Notes under the pieces: generated by a model
The model's input: only the letters and a program-made list of their open reading frames with translations
What the model was told of the DNA's origin: nothing
Databases searched by the model: none
In this document: piece after piece, positions 24,376-32,266 of the stretch
How positions within the stretch are numbered: the stretch's first letter is position 1
How the letters are laid out: each line of letters begins with the position of its first letter
Translations under genes and position numbers: made by a program
NCBI GenBank assembly: GCA_031384695.1
Contig: JANNAV010000044.1
Coordinates: forward strand, 1-37,271
Origin: JANNAV01 sp031384695
Lineage (GTDB): Bacteria; Pseudomonadota; Alphaproteobacteria; Rhodobacterales; Rhodobacteraceae
DNA: 37,271 bases
Reading direction: 5' to 3'

Positions 24376-24456
24376 CCCCTCGTTCTTTACTGCTCAAATA
24401 TCCCGCGGGGGTGCGGGGGTGTGAAACCCCCGCTTCTGGCAGCGGGTGCGGGGGTG
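24376..24456 (-). repeat. Dispersed intergenic repeat, copy B (inverted relative to copy A)
   Basis: On the minus strand it reads GCACCCGCTGCCAGAAGC, then the GCGGGGGT-TTCAC-ACCCCCGC hairpin, then CACCCCCGC and the tail GGGATATTTGAGCAG to AAGAACG. It matches copy A at 3291-3360 with only a few differences. It lies between the convergent luxR/candidate RNA transcript and tsf. Confidence 0.75.
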
Positions 24457-24523
24457 CTCCAACCCCAAAAGCAAAGGAGCCGATGTTGCCATCAGCCCCC
24501 TGCCCTGCGGTATGTGGAAAGCC

Positions 24524-25420
24524 TCAGCCCTGAACCATCTTGGCCACTTCGGCGGCGAAATCTTCTTTCTCGCGCTCGATGCCTTCGCCGACGCCCATGC
24601 GCACGAAGCCCGCGATGACAACGCCCGCCTGCTTTGCCGCCTCGGCCACGGTAATCTCGGAGTTCATCACGAACATCTGGCCCAACAGCGTATTCTCGGC
24701 GAGGAACTTTTTCATCCGCCCCGGAATGATGTTGTTCTGGATCACCGCATCGGGCTTTGGCTTGGCCGAGGTGGCATTTTCTTCCAGCGCCTTCTGGGTT
24801 TGCACGCTGCGCTCGCGTTCCACCACGGCCGGATCAAGGTCGGCCTCGGACAGCGCCATGGGATTTGTGGCGGCGATGTGCATGGCGATCTGCTTGGCGA
24901 TGCCGTTGTCGGTGCCACTCACGGCCACCAGCACACCGATGCGGCCCATGCCGTCGGCGGCGGAGTTGTGGACGTAAGATGCCACATGATCGCCCTCAAC
25001 CGATGCCATCCGGCGCAGCGACAGGTTTTCCCCGATAACTGCCACGGTTTCCGAGATCGTCACCGCCACCGAAACGCCATTCATATCGGCGGCGCGCAGG
25101 GCCTCGACATCATGGCAGCGGATCGCGGTCTTTGTAATATTGTGCACCAGCGTCTGAAAATCGGCGTTCTTGGCGACAAAATCGGTTTCCGAGTTCACCT
25201 CGACGGCAACCCCGCGACGTCCCGCCACGGCCACGCCGACAAGACCTTCGGCGGCCAGACGGTCAGCCTTTTTGGCGGCCTTGGCCAGGCCCTTGGTGCG
25301 CAGCCAGTCAACGGCGGCTTCGGCATCGCCATTGCATTCCACCAGCGCGCGCTTGGCATCCATCATGCCTGCGCCGGTCGAGTCGCGCAGCTCTTTTACC
25401 ATTTGGGCGGTGACGGTCAT
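24524..25420 (-). CDS. tsf: Translation elongation factor Ts
   Basis: A 298-residue guanine nucleotide exchange factor for EF-Tu. The N-terminal UBA-like domain has LRDSTGAGMMDAKRALVECNGD, followed by the core EVNSETDFVAKN that contacts EF-Tu (TDFVA) and the two dimerisation-type subdomains; IPGRMKKFLAENTLLGQMFV is the coiled-coil region. The start ATG at 25420 is preceded by AGGAGAG. It follows rpsB on the same strand after a hairpin, the usual rpsB-tsf operon. EF-Ts often ends around this length in Rhodobacterales. Confidence 0.98.
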   Translation of the reverse strand: MTVTAQMVKELRDSTGAGMMDAKRALVECNGDAEAAVDWLRTKGLAKAAKKADRLAAEGLVGVAVAGRRGVAVEVNSETDFVAKNADFQTLVHNITKTAIRCHDVEALRAADMNGVSVAVTISETVAVIGENLSLRRMASVEGDHVASYVHNSAADGMGRIGVLVAVSGTDNGIAKQIAMHIAATNPMALSEADLDPAVVERERSVQTQKALEENATSAKPKPDAVIQNNIIPGRMKKFLAENTLLGQMFVMNSEITVAEAAKQAGVVIAGFVRMGVGEGIEREKEDFAAEVAKMVQG

Positions 25421-25447
25421 GGGGGCTCTCCTGAATATCAAAGTGGT

Positions 25448-25471
25448 CCCGGCAGGATAGCCCCTGCCGGG
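25448..25471 (-). terminator. Hairpin between rpsB and tsf
   Basis: Perfect 9-bp stem CCCGGCAGG / CCTGCCGGG with a 6-base loop, in the 71-bp rpsB-tsf gap. There is no T-run, so it is probably a partial terminator or processing/stability element that adjusts tsf expression relative to rpsB. Confidence 0.55.
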
Positions 25472-25491
25472 TAACAGCCATAAAACAAGGC

Positions 25492-26268
25492 TTATGCCTC
25501 GGCAGCAACCTCGGCCACGGCGACAGCTTCTTCCTCGGGCGCGGTTTCCAGCGCGCCAAGGTCGATGCCGGCGGCACCCATCTGGGCGGTCATGCCGTCA
25601 AGCGCGGCGCGGCTGACCAGATCGCAATAAAGGGCGATGGCACGGGCGGCGTCATCATTGCCGGGGATCACATAGTTCACACCCTTGGGCGAGTTGTTGG
25701 TATCAACGATACCCACCACCGGAATGCCCAGTTTCTGTGCCTCGAGGATGGCGAGGCTTTCCTTGCCGACATCAATCACGAACAACAGGTCCGGAACGCC
25801 GCCCATATCGCGGATGCCGCCAAGGCTGGCCTGCAGCTTGGACTGGTCCCGCTCCATGTGCAGACGCTCTTTTTTGGTCATCCGCTCGGTGCCATGGCCC
25901 ATCTGCTCGTCGATCTGCTTCAGACGCTGGATCGATTTGGACACGGTTTGCCAGTTGGTCAGCGTGCCGCCCAGCCAGCGGTGGTTCATGTAATACTGCG
26001 CGCATTTCTCGGCCGCCTCGGCCACCGGCTTTTGCGCCTGACGCTTGGTGCCCACGAACAGGATGCGCCCACCTTTGGCCACGGTGTCGCGCACCAGCTT
26101 CAAGGCTGTGTCCAGCATCGGCACGGTTTGCGTCAGGTCAAGAATATGGATGCCGTTGCGGTCGCCGTAGATGTACTCGCCCATCTTGGGGTTCCAGCGG
26201 GCGGTCTGGTGACCGTAGTGAACGCCAGCTTCCAGCAACTGACGCATGGTGAACTCGGGAAGAGCCAT
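25492..26268 (-). CDS. rpsB: 30S ribosomal protein S2
   Basis: A 258-residue small-subunit protein that binds 16S rRNA near the head-body junction. It starts MALPEFTMRQLLEAGVHYGHQ and holds the S2 signatures RWNPKMGEYIYGDRNGIHI, LFVGTKRQAQ, NHRWLGGTLTNW and PVVGIVDTNNSPKGVNYVIP. The C-terminal tail is acidic and Ala/Glu-rich (ETAPEEEAVAVAEVAAEA), common in alphaproteobacteria. It is first in the rpsB-tsf operon with its own promoter and a structured leader. Confidence 0.99.
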   Translation of the reverse strand: MALPEFTMRQLLEAGVHYGHQTARWNPKMGEYIYGDRNGIHILDLTQTVPMLDTALKLVRDTVAKGGRILFVGTKRQAQKPVAEAAEKCAQYYMNHRWLGGTLTNWQTVSKSIQRLKQIDEQMGHGTERMTKKERLHMERDQSKLQASLGGIRDMGGVPDLLFVIDVGKESLAILEAQKLGIPVVGIVDTNNSPKGVNYVIPGNDDAARAIALYCDLVSRAALDGMTAQMGAAGIDLGALETAPEEEAVAVAEVAAEA

Positions 26269-26389
26269 GCCTTATCCTTTTCCGGTTTGATCCTCGGAGG
26301 GGCCGTCTTCACCCCGGATTAAATCCGAAGCAACCGGCGGACCTTGCGGGATTTCTCCCCGCAAAGGCCCAAGCCCCACCTGTGAAAGT
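26269..26389 (-). promoter_or_regulatory. Structured 5' leader of rpsB (candidate S2 autoregulatory site)
   Basis: About 120 transcribed bases before the rpsB start. Two perfect hairpins are visible: TTGCGGG / CCCGCAA with a 7-base loop (26344-26364) and CGGATT-A-AATCCG (26315-26327). E. coli rpsB-tsf is controlled by S2 binding its leader; a similar role here is inferred from position and structure only. Confidence 0.45.
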
Positions 26390-26395
26390 GCGGCG

Positions 26396-26424
26396 CGTAT
26401 AGCTTAGGGGAAATAGCCGCGCAA
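26396..26424 (-). promoter_or_regulatory. rpsB-tsf promoter
   Basis: On the minus strand, -35 TTGCGC (26424-26419), a 17-bp spacer, and -10 TATACG (26401-26396). The start site would be near 26389. Spacing is optimal for the housekeeping sigma factor. Confidence 0.6.
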
Positions 26425-26443
26425 GGGGCTGCGTGGCGACAGA

Positions 26444-27232
26444 TCAAACCGGCGTCACCGGCAGGCGGATGAAACAGCGGATCACTGTATTTTCCCGGTC
26501 TTTGCGCAGCACCGCCGTGCCTTCGCGGCTGCCCGCTTCGTTGGTATTGCCCTCGATGGTCGAAACCCCACTGGTGTTGGTGGCGGTGACAATGCCGATA
26601 TGCGAAAAGCGGTAGACCACGATATCGCCGCGCGACGGGCTGTTCACCGGGTCATCCGTCGGAAAGATCAGACAGTTCTGCGCCGGGGCCCAGCGGGTGC
26701 GGAAGTTCAGCACGCTCGCCGTCGTGGGGGGGCGCACATTGCGGTGCGGCGGCGATTGCTGGATCAGTTTCTGCACGCACATGCTGACAAAGCTGCAGCA
26801 CCAGGCGTAGCCATCGGTCGCACCACCGGGGCTCAGGCCATCAGCCTCGAAAATCTCGCGCATCCGCTCGTCGGTACCCATGGTGTTGCCGTGGCCTTCG
26901 GTGGCACCGATATAAGGCGTGGCGATGGTGGCGAGCATCGCCTGCGAGGCATCGGGATACTCGAACACCACCACCGAACCGGGCCGCTGGTTGAGGGCGG
27001 CCAGCGTGCGCCCGCCCGGATCAACCCGCCCGTCGGGCGAGCGCATATGCACCACGACGCGCTGAAACGCCCGGATCGCATTCGTCACCGCCGTGCGGCA
27101 TTGGCCATCGGTATCCAGCGGCGCAAGCGGCGAAAGCTGGGCGATATGGGTGTTCAGCAAGGTCTGAACCGTGATCACATCGGCGCGCGAATTGGTGCCG
27201 CCTTCGCCGACAGTGCCGTAAATATCTGCCAT
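26444..27232 (-). CDS. Peptidoglycan-binding / CHAP-like (TIGR02594-type) cysteine amidase-like protein
   Basis: A 262-residue protein. The N-terminal 80 residues resemble a peptidoglycan-binding domain (DVITVQTLLNTHI, TDGQCRTAVTNAIRAFQ). The C-terminal part resembles CHAP or NlpC-like amidases: a WCCSFV motif at residues 144-149 with Cys145/Cys146 as candidate nucleophiles, GDIVVYRFSHIGIVT with His211, and TIEGNTN with Asn229 as a possible third residue. No signal peptide is seen, so export would need holin, another secretion route or lysis; a cell-wall hydrolase, phage-lysin remnant or effector are all possible. No phage genes or immunity gene are adjacent. It diverges from the enolase-family gene. 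Confidence 0.7.
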   Translation of the reverse strand: MADIYGTVGEGGTNSRADVITVQTLLNTHIAQLSPLAPLDTDGQCRTAVTNAIRAFQRVVVHMRSPDGRVDPGGRTLAALNQRPGSVVVFEYPDASQAMLATIATPYIGATEGHGNTMGTDERMREIFEADGLSPGGATDGYAWCCSFVSMCVQKLIQQSPPHRNVRPPTTASVLNFRTRWAPAQNCLIFPTDDPVNSPSRGDIVVYRFSHIGIVTATNTSGVSTIEGNTNEAGSREGTAVLRKDRENTVIRCFIRLPVTPV

Positions 27233-27443
27233 GGAACCCTCTGATCAATCCTCAAACCAACAGACTTCATGCGCCCAAAAATGCCGGACATCGTCGAGTG
27301 ATACCGCGTTTTCACAAGATTTGCAAAACTTCTGTCGCGGAAAGAACACGCCCCGGCCGCACAGGGCTTGCAAGGCTTGCGCTGCGGGGCCAGTCATTTC
27401 AGGGCTGCCGCAAAGGATCAGCTTTCACCCCGGGGGGCCTTGC

Positions 27444-28613
27444 ATGAAAATCCGCGCCATCAAGGCCACGCCAGTCAACATCCCGTTTCACGCGCCCTAC
27501 CGGTTCAGCTATGGCTCCATCGCCTCGCTGACCAAGACCATCATAGAACTGGTCACCGATGATGGTGTCACCGGCCTTGGCGAATGCGCCGATGGCAACC
27601 GCGCCGCCGAGGTGATGGCGATGGGGCAGCGCGTGGTGGGCCATAATCTGCGCGACATCACCACCGCCGAGGCGCTTTGCGTGCCCGGCATGCGCTATAC
27701 CCCCTGGGGCCAGGTGATGGCCGCGCGGCGGGTGTTCGGCGGCATTGAAATGGCGATGTGGGATGCGCGCGGCAAAACCGAAGGCGTGCCGCTTTATCAG
27801 CTTTTGGGCGGTGCCGTGCGGCACGACATCGCCCTGACCGAGTATTTCAGCTATCGCTGGCCCGGCACCACGCATGGCGGCGAGGGCACGCCGCTGGAGG
27901 TGGCGCGCTATTGCGCCACGATGATCGAACGCCACGGTGCGACGCGCTTTGAAGGCAAGGTGGCGGCGGTGGGCCTTGAGGAGGAACTGGTGATGGTGCG
28001 CGAGGTGCGGGCGGCCATCGGCGATCGCGGCTTGCAGCTTGACGCGAATGGCGGCTGGACCGTGCCCACCGCGCGCGACGCGCTGCGCCGGTTTGCGGCC
28101 TATGACATCGACTGGTTCGAGGAGCCTTGCGAAACCTACGAGGAAATGGCCGCACTCCGCCAGCATTCGGCGATGAACTTTTCGGCCCATTCAATCGATC
28201 TGCCCCGTGCGGTGGCCCTGCGCTGCCCCGATGCAATTGTCACCAACATCAACGAACATGGCGGCATCGCCCGCACCGTCGCCTTCATCCGCGCCTGCGA
28301 GATGTTCGATGTGGGCTTTCGCTTTCATTCCGGCGAAACCGGTGTGGCCTCGGCCGCCTATCTGCACCTGAGTGCCGCCCTTGAACACATGCGCGGTGCC
28401 AGCCAGACCCTGTTTCACTGGTACGGCGATGATGTGATCGAAGGCGGGCCGCACCTGCATGAAAACGGCGTGGCACGAGTGCCGGGCGGTCCGGGCCTTG
28501 GCGTGGTGCTGGACGCCAAAGCACTGGCGCGTTGCCACGCGCGGTTTCTGGCCGAGGGCAGCTTTCCCGACGGCAGGCAAGGCGGCTATGGCGGGCATTT
28601 CCGCAAGCGGTAA
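27444..28613 (+). CDS. Enolase-superfamily (mandelate racemase/muconate lactonizing) protein
   Basis: A 389-residue two-domain enzyme: an N-terminal capping domain and a TIM barrel that abstracts a proton next to a carboxylate. The barrel shows metal ligand Asp200 in LQLDANGGW, an acidic ligand in DIDWFEEPCE, His295 in FRFHSGETG with Glu298, and EHGGIARTVAFI. The second-strand KxK motif reads F-E-G-K, leaving only Lys172. The C-terminus (GGPHLHENGVARVPGGPGLGVVLD) is closest to glucarate-dehydratase-like members, but the substrate cannot be assigned. The start ATG at 27444 was chosen for its match to the family N-terminus. It is 38 bp upstream of psuK on the same strand, suggesting a shared operon. 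Confidence 0.85.
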   Translation: MKIRAIKATPVNIPFHAPYRFSYGSIASLTKTIIELVTDDGVTGLGECADGNRAAEVMAMGQRVVGHNLRDITTAEALCVPGMRYTPWGQVMAARRVFGGIEMAMWDARGKTEGVPLYQLLGGAVRHDIALTEYFSYRWPGTTHGGEGTPLEVARYCATMIERHGATRFEGKVAAVGLEEELVMVREVRAAIGDRGLQLDANGGWTVPTARDALRRFAAYDIDWFEEPCETYEEMAALRQHSAMNFSAHSIDLPRAVALRCPDAIVTNINEHGGIARTVAFIRACEMFDVGFRFHSGETGVASAAYLHLSAALEHMRGASQTLFHWYGDDVIEGGPHLHENGVARVPGGPGLGVVLDAKALARCHARFLAEGSFPDGRQGGYGGHFRKR

Positions 28614-28651
28614 GGGCTTGAACCGCCGGGCAGTTGAAGGCAAACAGCGGC

Positions 28652-29560
28652 ATGCGTGAAACCGAAAGCCCCTCGCCCGATATCCTGTGCATCGGCTCGG
28701 TGCTTTGGGATGTGATCGGCCGCAGCGCCGCGTCAATGCGGCTGGGCTCGGATGTGCCGGGGCGGATCACCCGGTTGCCGGGTGGGGTGGCGATGAACAT
28801 CGCCATGACGCTGCGGCGTTTCGGGCTGACCCCTGCCCTGCTGACCGCCATTGGCTGCGATGCCGAGGGCGACGCGCTGATCGCGGCCGCCACGCGGATG
28901 GGGATGATCACCAGCCATATCTACCGCTCCGACGATCTGCCGACCGACCGTTACATGGCCATCGAAGGCGCCAACGGCCTGATCGCGGCGGTGGCCGACG
29001 CGCATTCGCTTGAGGCGGCGGGTGACAAGATCCTGCGCGCGCTGGCCGACGGGCGGCTGGGATCGGCGCAAACCCCCTGGCCGGGGCTGATCGCCCTTGA
29101 CGGCAATCTGACCGAGGCTTTGCTTGCCCAGATCGCCAACTCGCCACTGTTTGCGGCGGCCGATCTGCGCGTGGCCCCCGCCAGCCCCGGCAAGGCCGAA
29201 CGGTTGCTGCCGCTGCTGACCCATCCGGGGGCGACGCTTTATGTCAATCTGGAAGAGGCCTGCCTGCTGGCCAAATCGCGGTTCGCCACCGCCCCCGAGG
29301 CCGCCCGCGCCCTGATCGCGCGTGGGGCCGCGCGGGTGCTGGTCACCGATGGCGGGCGGGCCTGCGCCGATGCCATGCAGGGCACCGGGGTGATCGCGGC
29401 CACCCCGCCGCCGGTGCTGGTCACGCGGGTGACAGGCGCTGGTGACACGTTCATGGCCGCCCATATCGTGGCCGAACGCCGGGGTCTGGCGCGCGCCGAA
29501 GCCTTGGCGGCGGCCCTCAGGGCGGCGGCAGACTATGTATCGGGAGAGATCGGATCATGA
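28652..29560 (+). CDS. psuK: PfkB-family carbohydrate kinase, probable pseudouridine kinase
   Basis: A 302-residue ribokinase-family kinase. PDILCIGSVLWDVIGR opens the fold, LPGGVAMNIAMTLRRFGL is the substrate-binding Gly-Gly region, and VTRVTGAGDTFMAAH holds the ATP anion hole and the catalytic Asp265. The pseudouridine assignment rests on the four-base overlap with psuG: PsuK phosphorylates pseudouridine at the 5' position and PsuG splits the product. Alone, the sequence would only say PfkB family. The start is ATG at 28652; a TTG six codons upstream is possible. Confidence 0.88.
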   Translation: MRETESPSPDILCIGSVLWDVIGRSAASMRLGSDVPGRITRLPGGVAMNIAMTLRRFGLTPALLTAIGCDAEGDALIAAATRMGMITSHIYRSDDLPTDRYMAIEGANGLIAAVADAHSLEAAGDKILRALADGRLGSAQTPWPGLIALDGNLTEALLAQIANSPLFAAADLRVAPASPGKAERLLPLLTHPGATLYVNLEEACLLAKSRFATAPEAARALIARGAARVLVTDGGRACADAMQGTGVIAATPPPVLVTRVTGAGDTFMAAHIVAERRGLARAEALAAALRAAADYVSGEIGS

Positions 29561-30483
29561 CACCCCCCCTGAAATTTTCGCCGGAAGTGGCCCGCGCGCG
29601 GGTGGCGGGCCTGCCGCTGGTGGCGCTCGAATCCACCATCATCACCCACGGCATGCCCTATCCGCAGAACGTCGCCACCGCCTGCGCGGTCGAGGCGGAA
29701 GTGCGCGCATATGGTGCGGTCCCCGCCACTATCGCGGTGATGGGCGGCCATATCCACATCGGCCTCAGCGACGGCGATCTGGAGGTTCTGGCGCAGGCCA
29801 AAGACGTGATGAAAGTATCGCGCGCCGATCTTGCCGCCTGCCTTGCGATGGGCCGGGTGGGGGCCACCACCGTGGCCGCCACCATGATCTGCGCCCGTCT
29901 GGCGGGTATTTCGGTGTTTGCCACCGGCGGCATCGGCGGCGTGCATCGCGGCGCCGAGACCAGCTTTGACATCTCCGCCGACCTTGCCGAACTGGCCGAA
30001 ACGGCGGTCACAGTGGTGGCGGCGGGGGCCAAGGCCATTCTCGATCTGCCCAAGACGCTTGAGGTGCTGGAAACCCGCGGCGTGCCGGTGATCGCCTATG
30101 GTCAGGATGATTTCCCCGCCTTCTGGTCGCGCAGTTCCGGCCTGCGCGCGCCCTTGCGAATGGATACGGCGGCGGTGATCGCCAGCAGCCATCTGATGCG
30201 CGCGCGGCTGGGGCTGCCGGGCGGTCAACTGGTGGCCAACCCGATCCCCGCGGCCGCCGAAATTCCCCGCGCCCGTATCATGCCAGTGATCGAAGTGGCG
30301 CTGGCCGAGGCGGTGGCATTGGGGATCGCCGCCAAAGCAGTGACGCCGTTCTTGCTGCAGCGGATTTTCGAACTGACCCAAGGCCGTTCGCTGACTGCCA
30401 ACATCGCGCTGGTGCTGAACAACGCGCGCCTCGCCGCCGCGATTGCGGTCGAGATCGCCAAAGCCCGACACGCCAAAACCTGA
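29557..30483 (+). CDS. psuG: Pseudouridine-5'-phosphate glycosidase
   Basis: A 308-residue enzyme that cleaves pseudouridine 5'-phosphate into uracil and ribose 5-phosphate. The family signature is complete: PLVALESTIITHGMPYPQN with Glu25, KVSRADLAACLA with Lys86, FATGGIGGVHRGAE, FDISADLAEL, and the AGAKAILDLPKTLE segment with Lys159, the residue that forms the adduct with ribose. Later motifs are GQDDFPAFWSRSSG and NPIPAAAEIP. It overlaps psuK by four bases (ATGA), so the two are translated together. Salvage of modified nucleosides from RNA turnover is the likely role. Confidence 0.96.
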   Translation: MTPPLKFSPEVARARVAGLPLVALESTIITHGMPYPQNVATACAVEAEVRAYGAVPATIAVMGGHIHIGLSDGDLEVLAQAKDVMKVSRADLAACLAMGRVGATTVAATMICARLAGISVFATGGIGGVHRGAETSFDISADLAELAETAVTVVAAGAKAILDLPKTLEVLETRGVPVIAYGQDDFPAFWSRSSGLRAPLRMDTAAVIASSHLMRARLGLPGGQLVANPIPAAAEIPRARIMPVIEVALAEAVALGIAAKAVTPFLLQRIFELTQGRSLTANIALVLNNARLAAAIAVEIAKARHAKT

Positions 30484-30564
30484 CGCCGCACCAATCGGCC
30501 ATTGTGCAAAGGCGGCGGGCTGCCTACATTCGCGCCAGATTTCCGCGCAATCATGAGGACTGCA

Positions 30565-31266
30565 ATGAACGAGACCCCTCCCCTCGCGCGCCGCCGTGGT
30601 GTGCTGGCGCGATTGCGCGGCAATTTTCTGACCGGCCTCGTGGTGGTGCTGCCGATCGGCCTCACGATCTATCTGATCTGGACGGTGATCGGCTGGATCG
30701 ACGGCTGGATCCTGCCGCTGATCCCGGCGGCCTATCAGCCCGAGGCGCTGGTGCGGCGGCTGTTCGGGCCGGAAACCATGATCCCGGTGCGCGGTGTGGG
30801 CGTGATCGTGTTTCTGGTGTTTACCGTGATCGTCGGCTGGGCCGCCAAGGGCTTTATCGGCCGCAAGATGCTGGGCTGGGGCGAACGTCTGGTCGACAGG
30901 ATGCCGGTGGTCCGCTCGATCTACAATGGCATCAAGCAGATTGCCGAAACCTTTTTTGCGCAGGCGGATTCGAAATTCGACAAGGCCTGCCTCGTGGAAT
31001 TTCCCCGCCCCGGCATCTGGGCCATCGGCTTTGTCGCCATCAAGGCGCGCGGCGAGATTGCCGCCCGCATGCCGGTAGAGGGCGATATCTGGACGGTGTT
31101 CGTGGCCACCACCCCAAACCCGACCTCGGGGTTTCTGGTTTATGTGGCGGCGACGGATATCATCATGCTGGATATGTCGCTGGAAGACGCGGCCAAGCTG
31201 ATCATCTCGGCGGGGTTGGTTTATCCCAATCCCAAAGACCCGAGCCAGCCTTTGCTGTCAAAGTAG
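30565..31266 (+). CDS. DUF502 family inner-membrane protein
   Basis: A 233-residue protein with two membrane segments, about residues 21-43 (FLTGLVVVLPIGLTIYLIW) and 77-97 (GVGVIVFLVFTVIVGWAAKGF). DUF502 motifs follow: GERLVDRMPVVRSIYNGIKQIAETF, VEFPRPGIWAIGFV, FVATTPNPTSGFLVYV and DIIMLDMSLEDAAKLIISAG. The function of the family is unknown. Plant members (LIKE COV) act in vascular patterning, which does not carry over. ATG at 30565 is preceded by AGGA at five bases; an ATG four codons earlier is possible. It follows psuG after about 80 bp and may be an independent gene. Confidence 0.88.
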   Translation: MNETPPLARRRGVLARLRGNFLTGLVVVLPIGLTIYLIWTVIGWIDGWILPLIPAAYQPEALVRRLFGPETMIPVRGVGVIVFLVFTVIVGWAAKGFIGRKMLGWGERLVDRMPVVRSIYNGIKQIAETFFAQADSKFDKACLVEFPRPGIWAIGFVAIKARGEIAARMPVEGDIWTVFVATTPNPTSGFLVYVAATDIIMLDMSLEDAAKLIISAGLVYPNPKDPSQPLLSK

Positions 31267-31278
31267 GCACGGGGGGCG

Positions 31279-31325
31279 GGCGGCGGAGCCTCCGGCGGGG
31301 ATATTTAAGCAGTAAAGAACGGGGG
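31279..31325 (+). repeat. Dispersed intergenic repeat, copy C (tail only)
   Basis: The tail GGGATATTTAAGCAG to AAGAACGGGGG at 31298-31325 matches the tails of copies A and B. Upstream of it a different small hairpin, CGGAG-C-CTCCG, replaces the paired C-rich unit. It lies between the convergent DUF502 and bdhA genes. Confidence 0.7.
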
Positions 31326-31349
31326 CGCTTTCGCAGAACGGGGGCGCGC

Positions 31350-32120
31350 TCAAAGTGCCGTCCAGCCGCCATCGACACTTAGCGTGGTGCCGGTGACCTG
31401 ATCGGCATAGGGGCTGCACAGATAGGCCACGGTGCCGCCGATCTGCTCCGAGGTGGCGAACTGGCGCGACGGCTGGCGCAGCAGCATCACCTCGCGGATC
31501 ACGGTTTCGCGGTCCATGCCATGGGCTTTCATCTGATCGGGGATCTGCGCCTCAACCAGCGGCGTCAGCACATAGCCGGGGCAGATGGCGTTGCAGGTGA
31601 TGCCTTGCCCCGCGGTTTCAAGCGCCACGGTCTTGGTCAGCCCCACCACCCCATGCTTGGCCGCCACATAGGCCGATTTGAACGGCGAGGCGGTCAGCCC
31701 ATGCGCCGAGGCGATGTTGACGATCCGGCCCCAGCCGCGCTGGCGCATCACGACCAAAGCCACGGCGGTGGTGTGGAAGTTTGACGACAGGTTGATGGCG
31801 AGGATCTGGTTCCATTTATCAATCGGAAAGTCTTCCACCGGCGCCACGTGCTGGATCCCGGCATTGTTGACCAGAATATCGCAGCCCCCCGCCTGCGCGA
31901 TCAGCCCCCGGCACGCCATGCCATCCGACATGTCGGCGGCAATATAGCGCGCGGTAACCCCAAAGCGCGCCCCCAGATCCGCCGCCAGCGCGTGATCCTC
32001 AGGCCGGTCAGAAAAGCTGTTAAGCACCACATCGGCGCCCGCCCGCGCCAACTCCTCGGCCACGCCATAGCCGATGCCCGAGTTGGAGCCGGTGATGATG
32101 GCGGTTTTACCCTTGAGCAT
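31350..32120 (-). CDS. bdhA: 3-hydroxybutyrate dehydrogenase (short-chain dehydrogenase)
   Basis: A 256-residue NAD-dependent short-chain dehydrogenase that oxidises D-3-hydroxybutyrate to acetoacetate, part of polyhydroxybutyrate turnover. The Rossmann motif is TGSNSGIG (residues 10-17), then NNAGIQHV, and the catalytic Ser138, Tyr151 and Lys155 (IASAHGLTASPFKSAYVAAKHG). NAICPGYVLTPLVE and VTGTTLSVDGGW are typical of BdhA. The start ATG at 32120 follows AGGGGG. Its in-frame extension upstream reads through a terminator hairpin and is not coding. A promoter, hairpin and intrinsic terminator lie 65-175 bases upstream on the same strand. Confidence 0.94.
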   Translation of the reverse strand: MLKGKTAIITGSNSGIGYGVAEELARAGADVVLNSFSDRPEDHALAADLGARFGVTARYIAADMSDGMACRGLIAQAGGCDILVNNAGIQHVAPVEDFPIDKWNQILAINLSSNFHTTAVALVVMRQRGWGRIVNIASAHGLTASPFKSAYVAAKHGVVGLTKTVALETAGQGITCNAICPGYVLTPLVEAQIPDQMKAHGMDRETVIREVMLLRQPSRQFATSEQIGGTVAYLCSPYADQVTGTTLSVDGGWTAL

Positions 32121-32184
32121 GACGGCCCCCTGTTGTGCCACCGCCAAAATGGCATGGCCACCGCGCAAAGGTAAGGCGTCCAAC

Positions 32185-32260
32185 AAAAAAAACGCCAGCA
32201 CAAGGCTGGCGTTAAGTTATTGAGGCAGGTTTCATACAGGCAAGAAACCTATCGAGCAGT
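32185..32260 (-). ncRNA. Candidate ~76-nt small RNA, or attenuated leader of bdhA
   Basis: On the minus strand the predicted RNA starts near 32260, folds a first hairpin AGGTTTC / GAAACCT (32250-32244 and 32233-32227, 10-base loop), then an intrinsic terminator AACGCCAGC / GCTGGCGTT (32213-32205 and 32199-32191, loop CTTGT) followed by eight T residues (32192-32185). A well-spaced promoter precedes it. It contains no convincing open frame. The T-run ends 65 bases before the bdhA start codon, so it may be a free small RNA or a conditional terminator in the bdhA leader. Confidence 0.65.
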
Positions 32261-32266
32261 GACTTT

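Noticed and set aside
32121..32201. N-terminal extension of bdhA (27 extra codons)
   Set aside because: The added residues are the translation of the terminator hairpin and its T-run; the start at 32120 has a ribosome binding site and matches the family.
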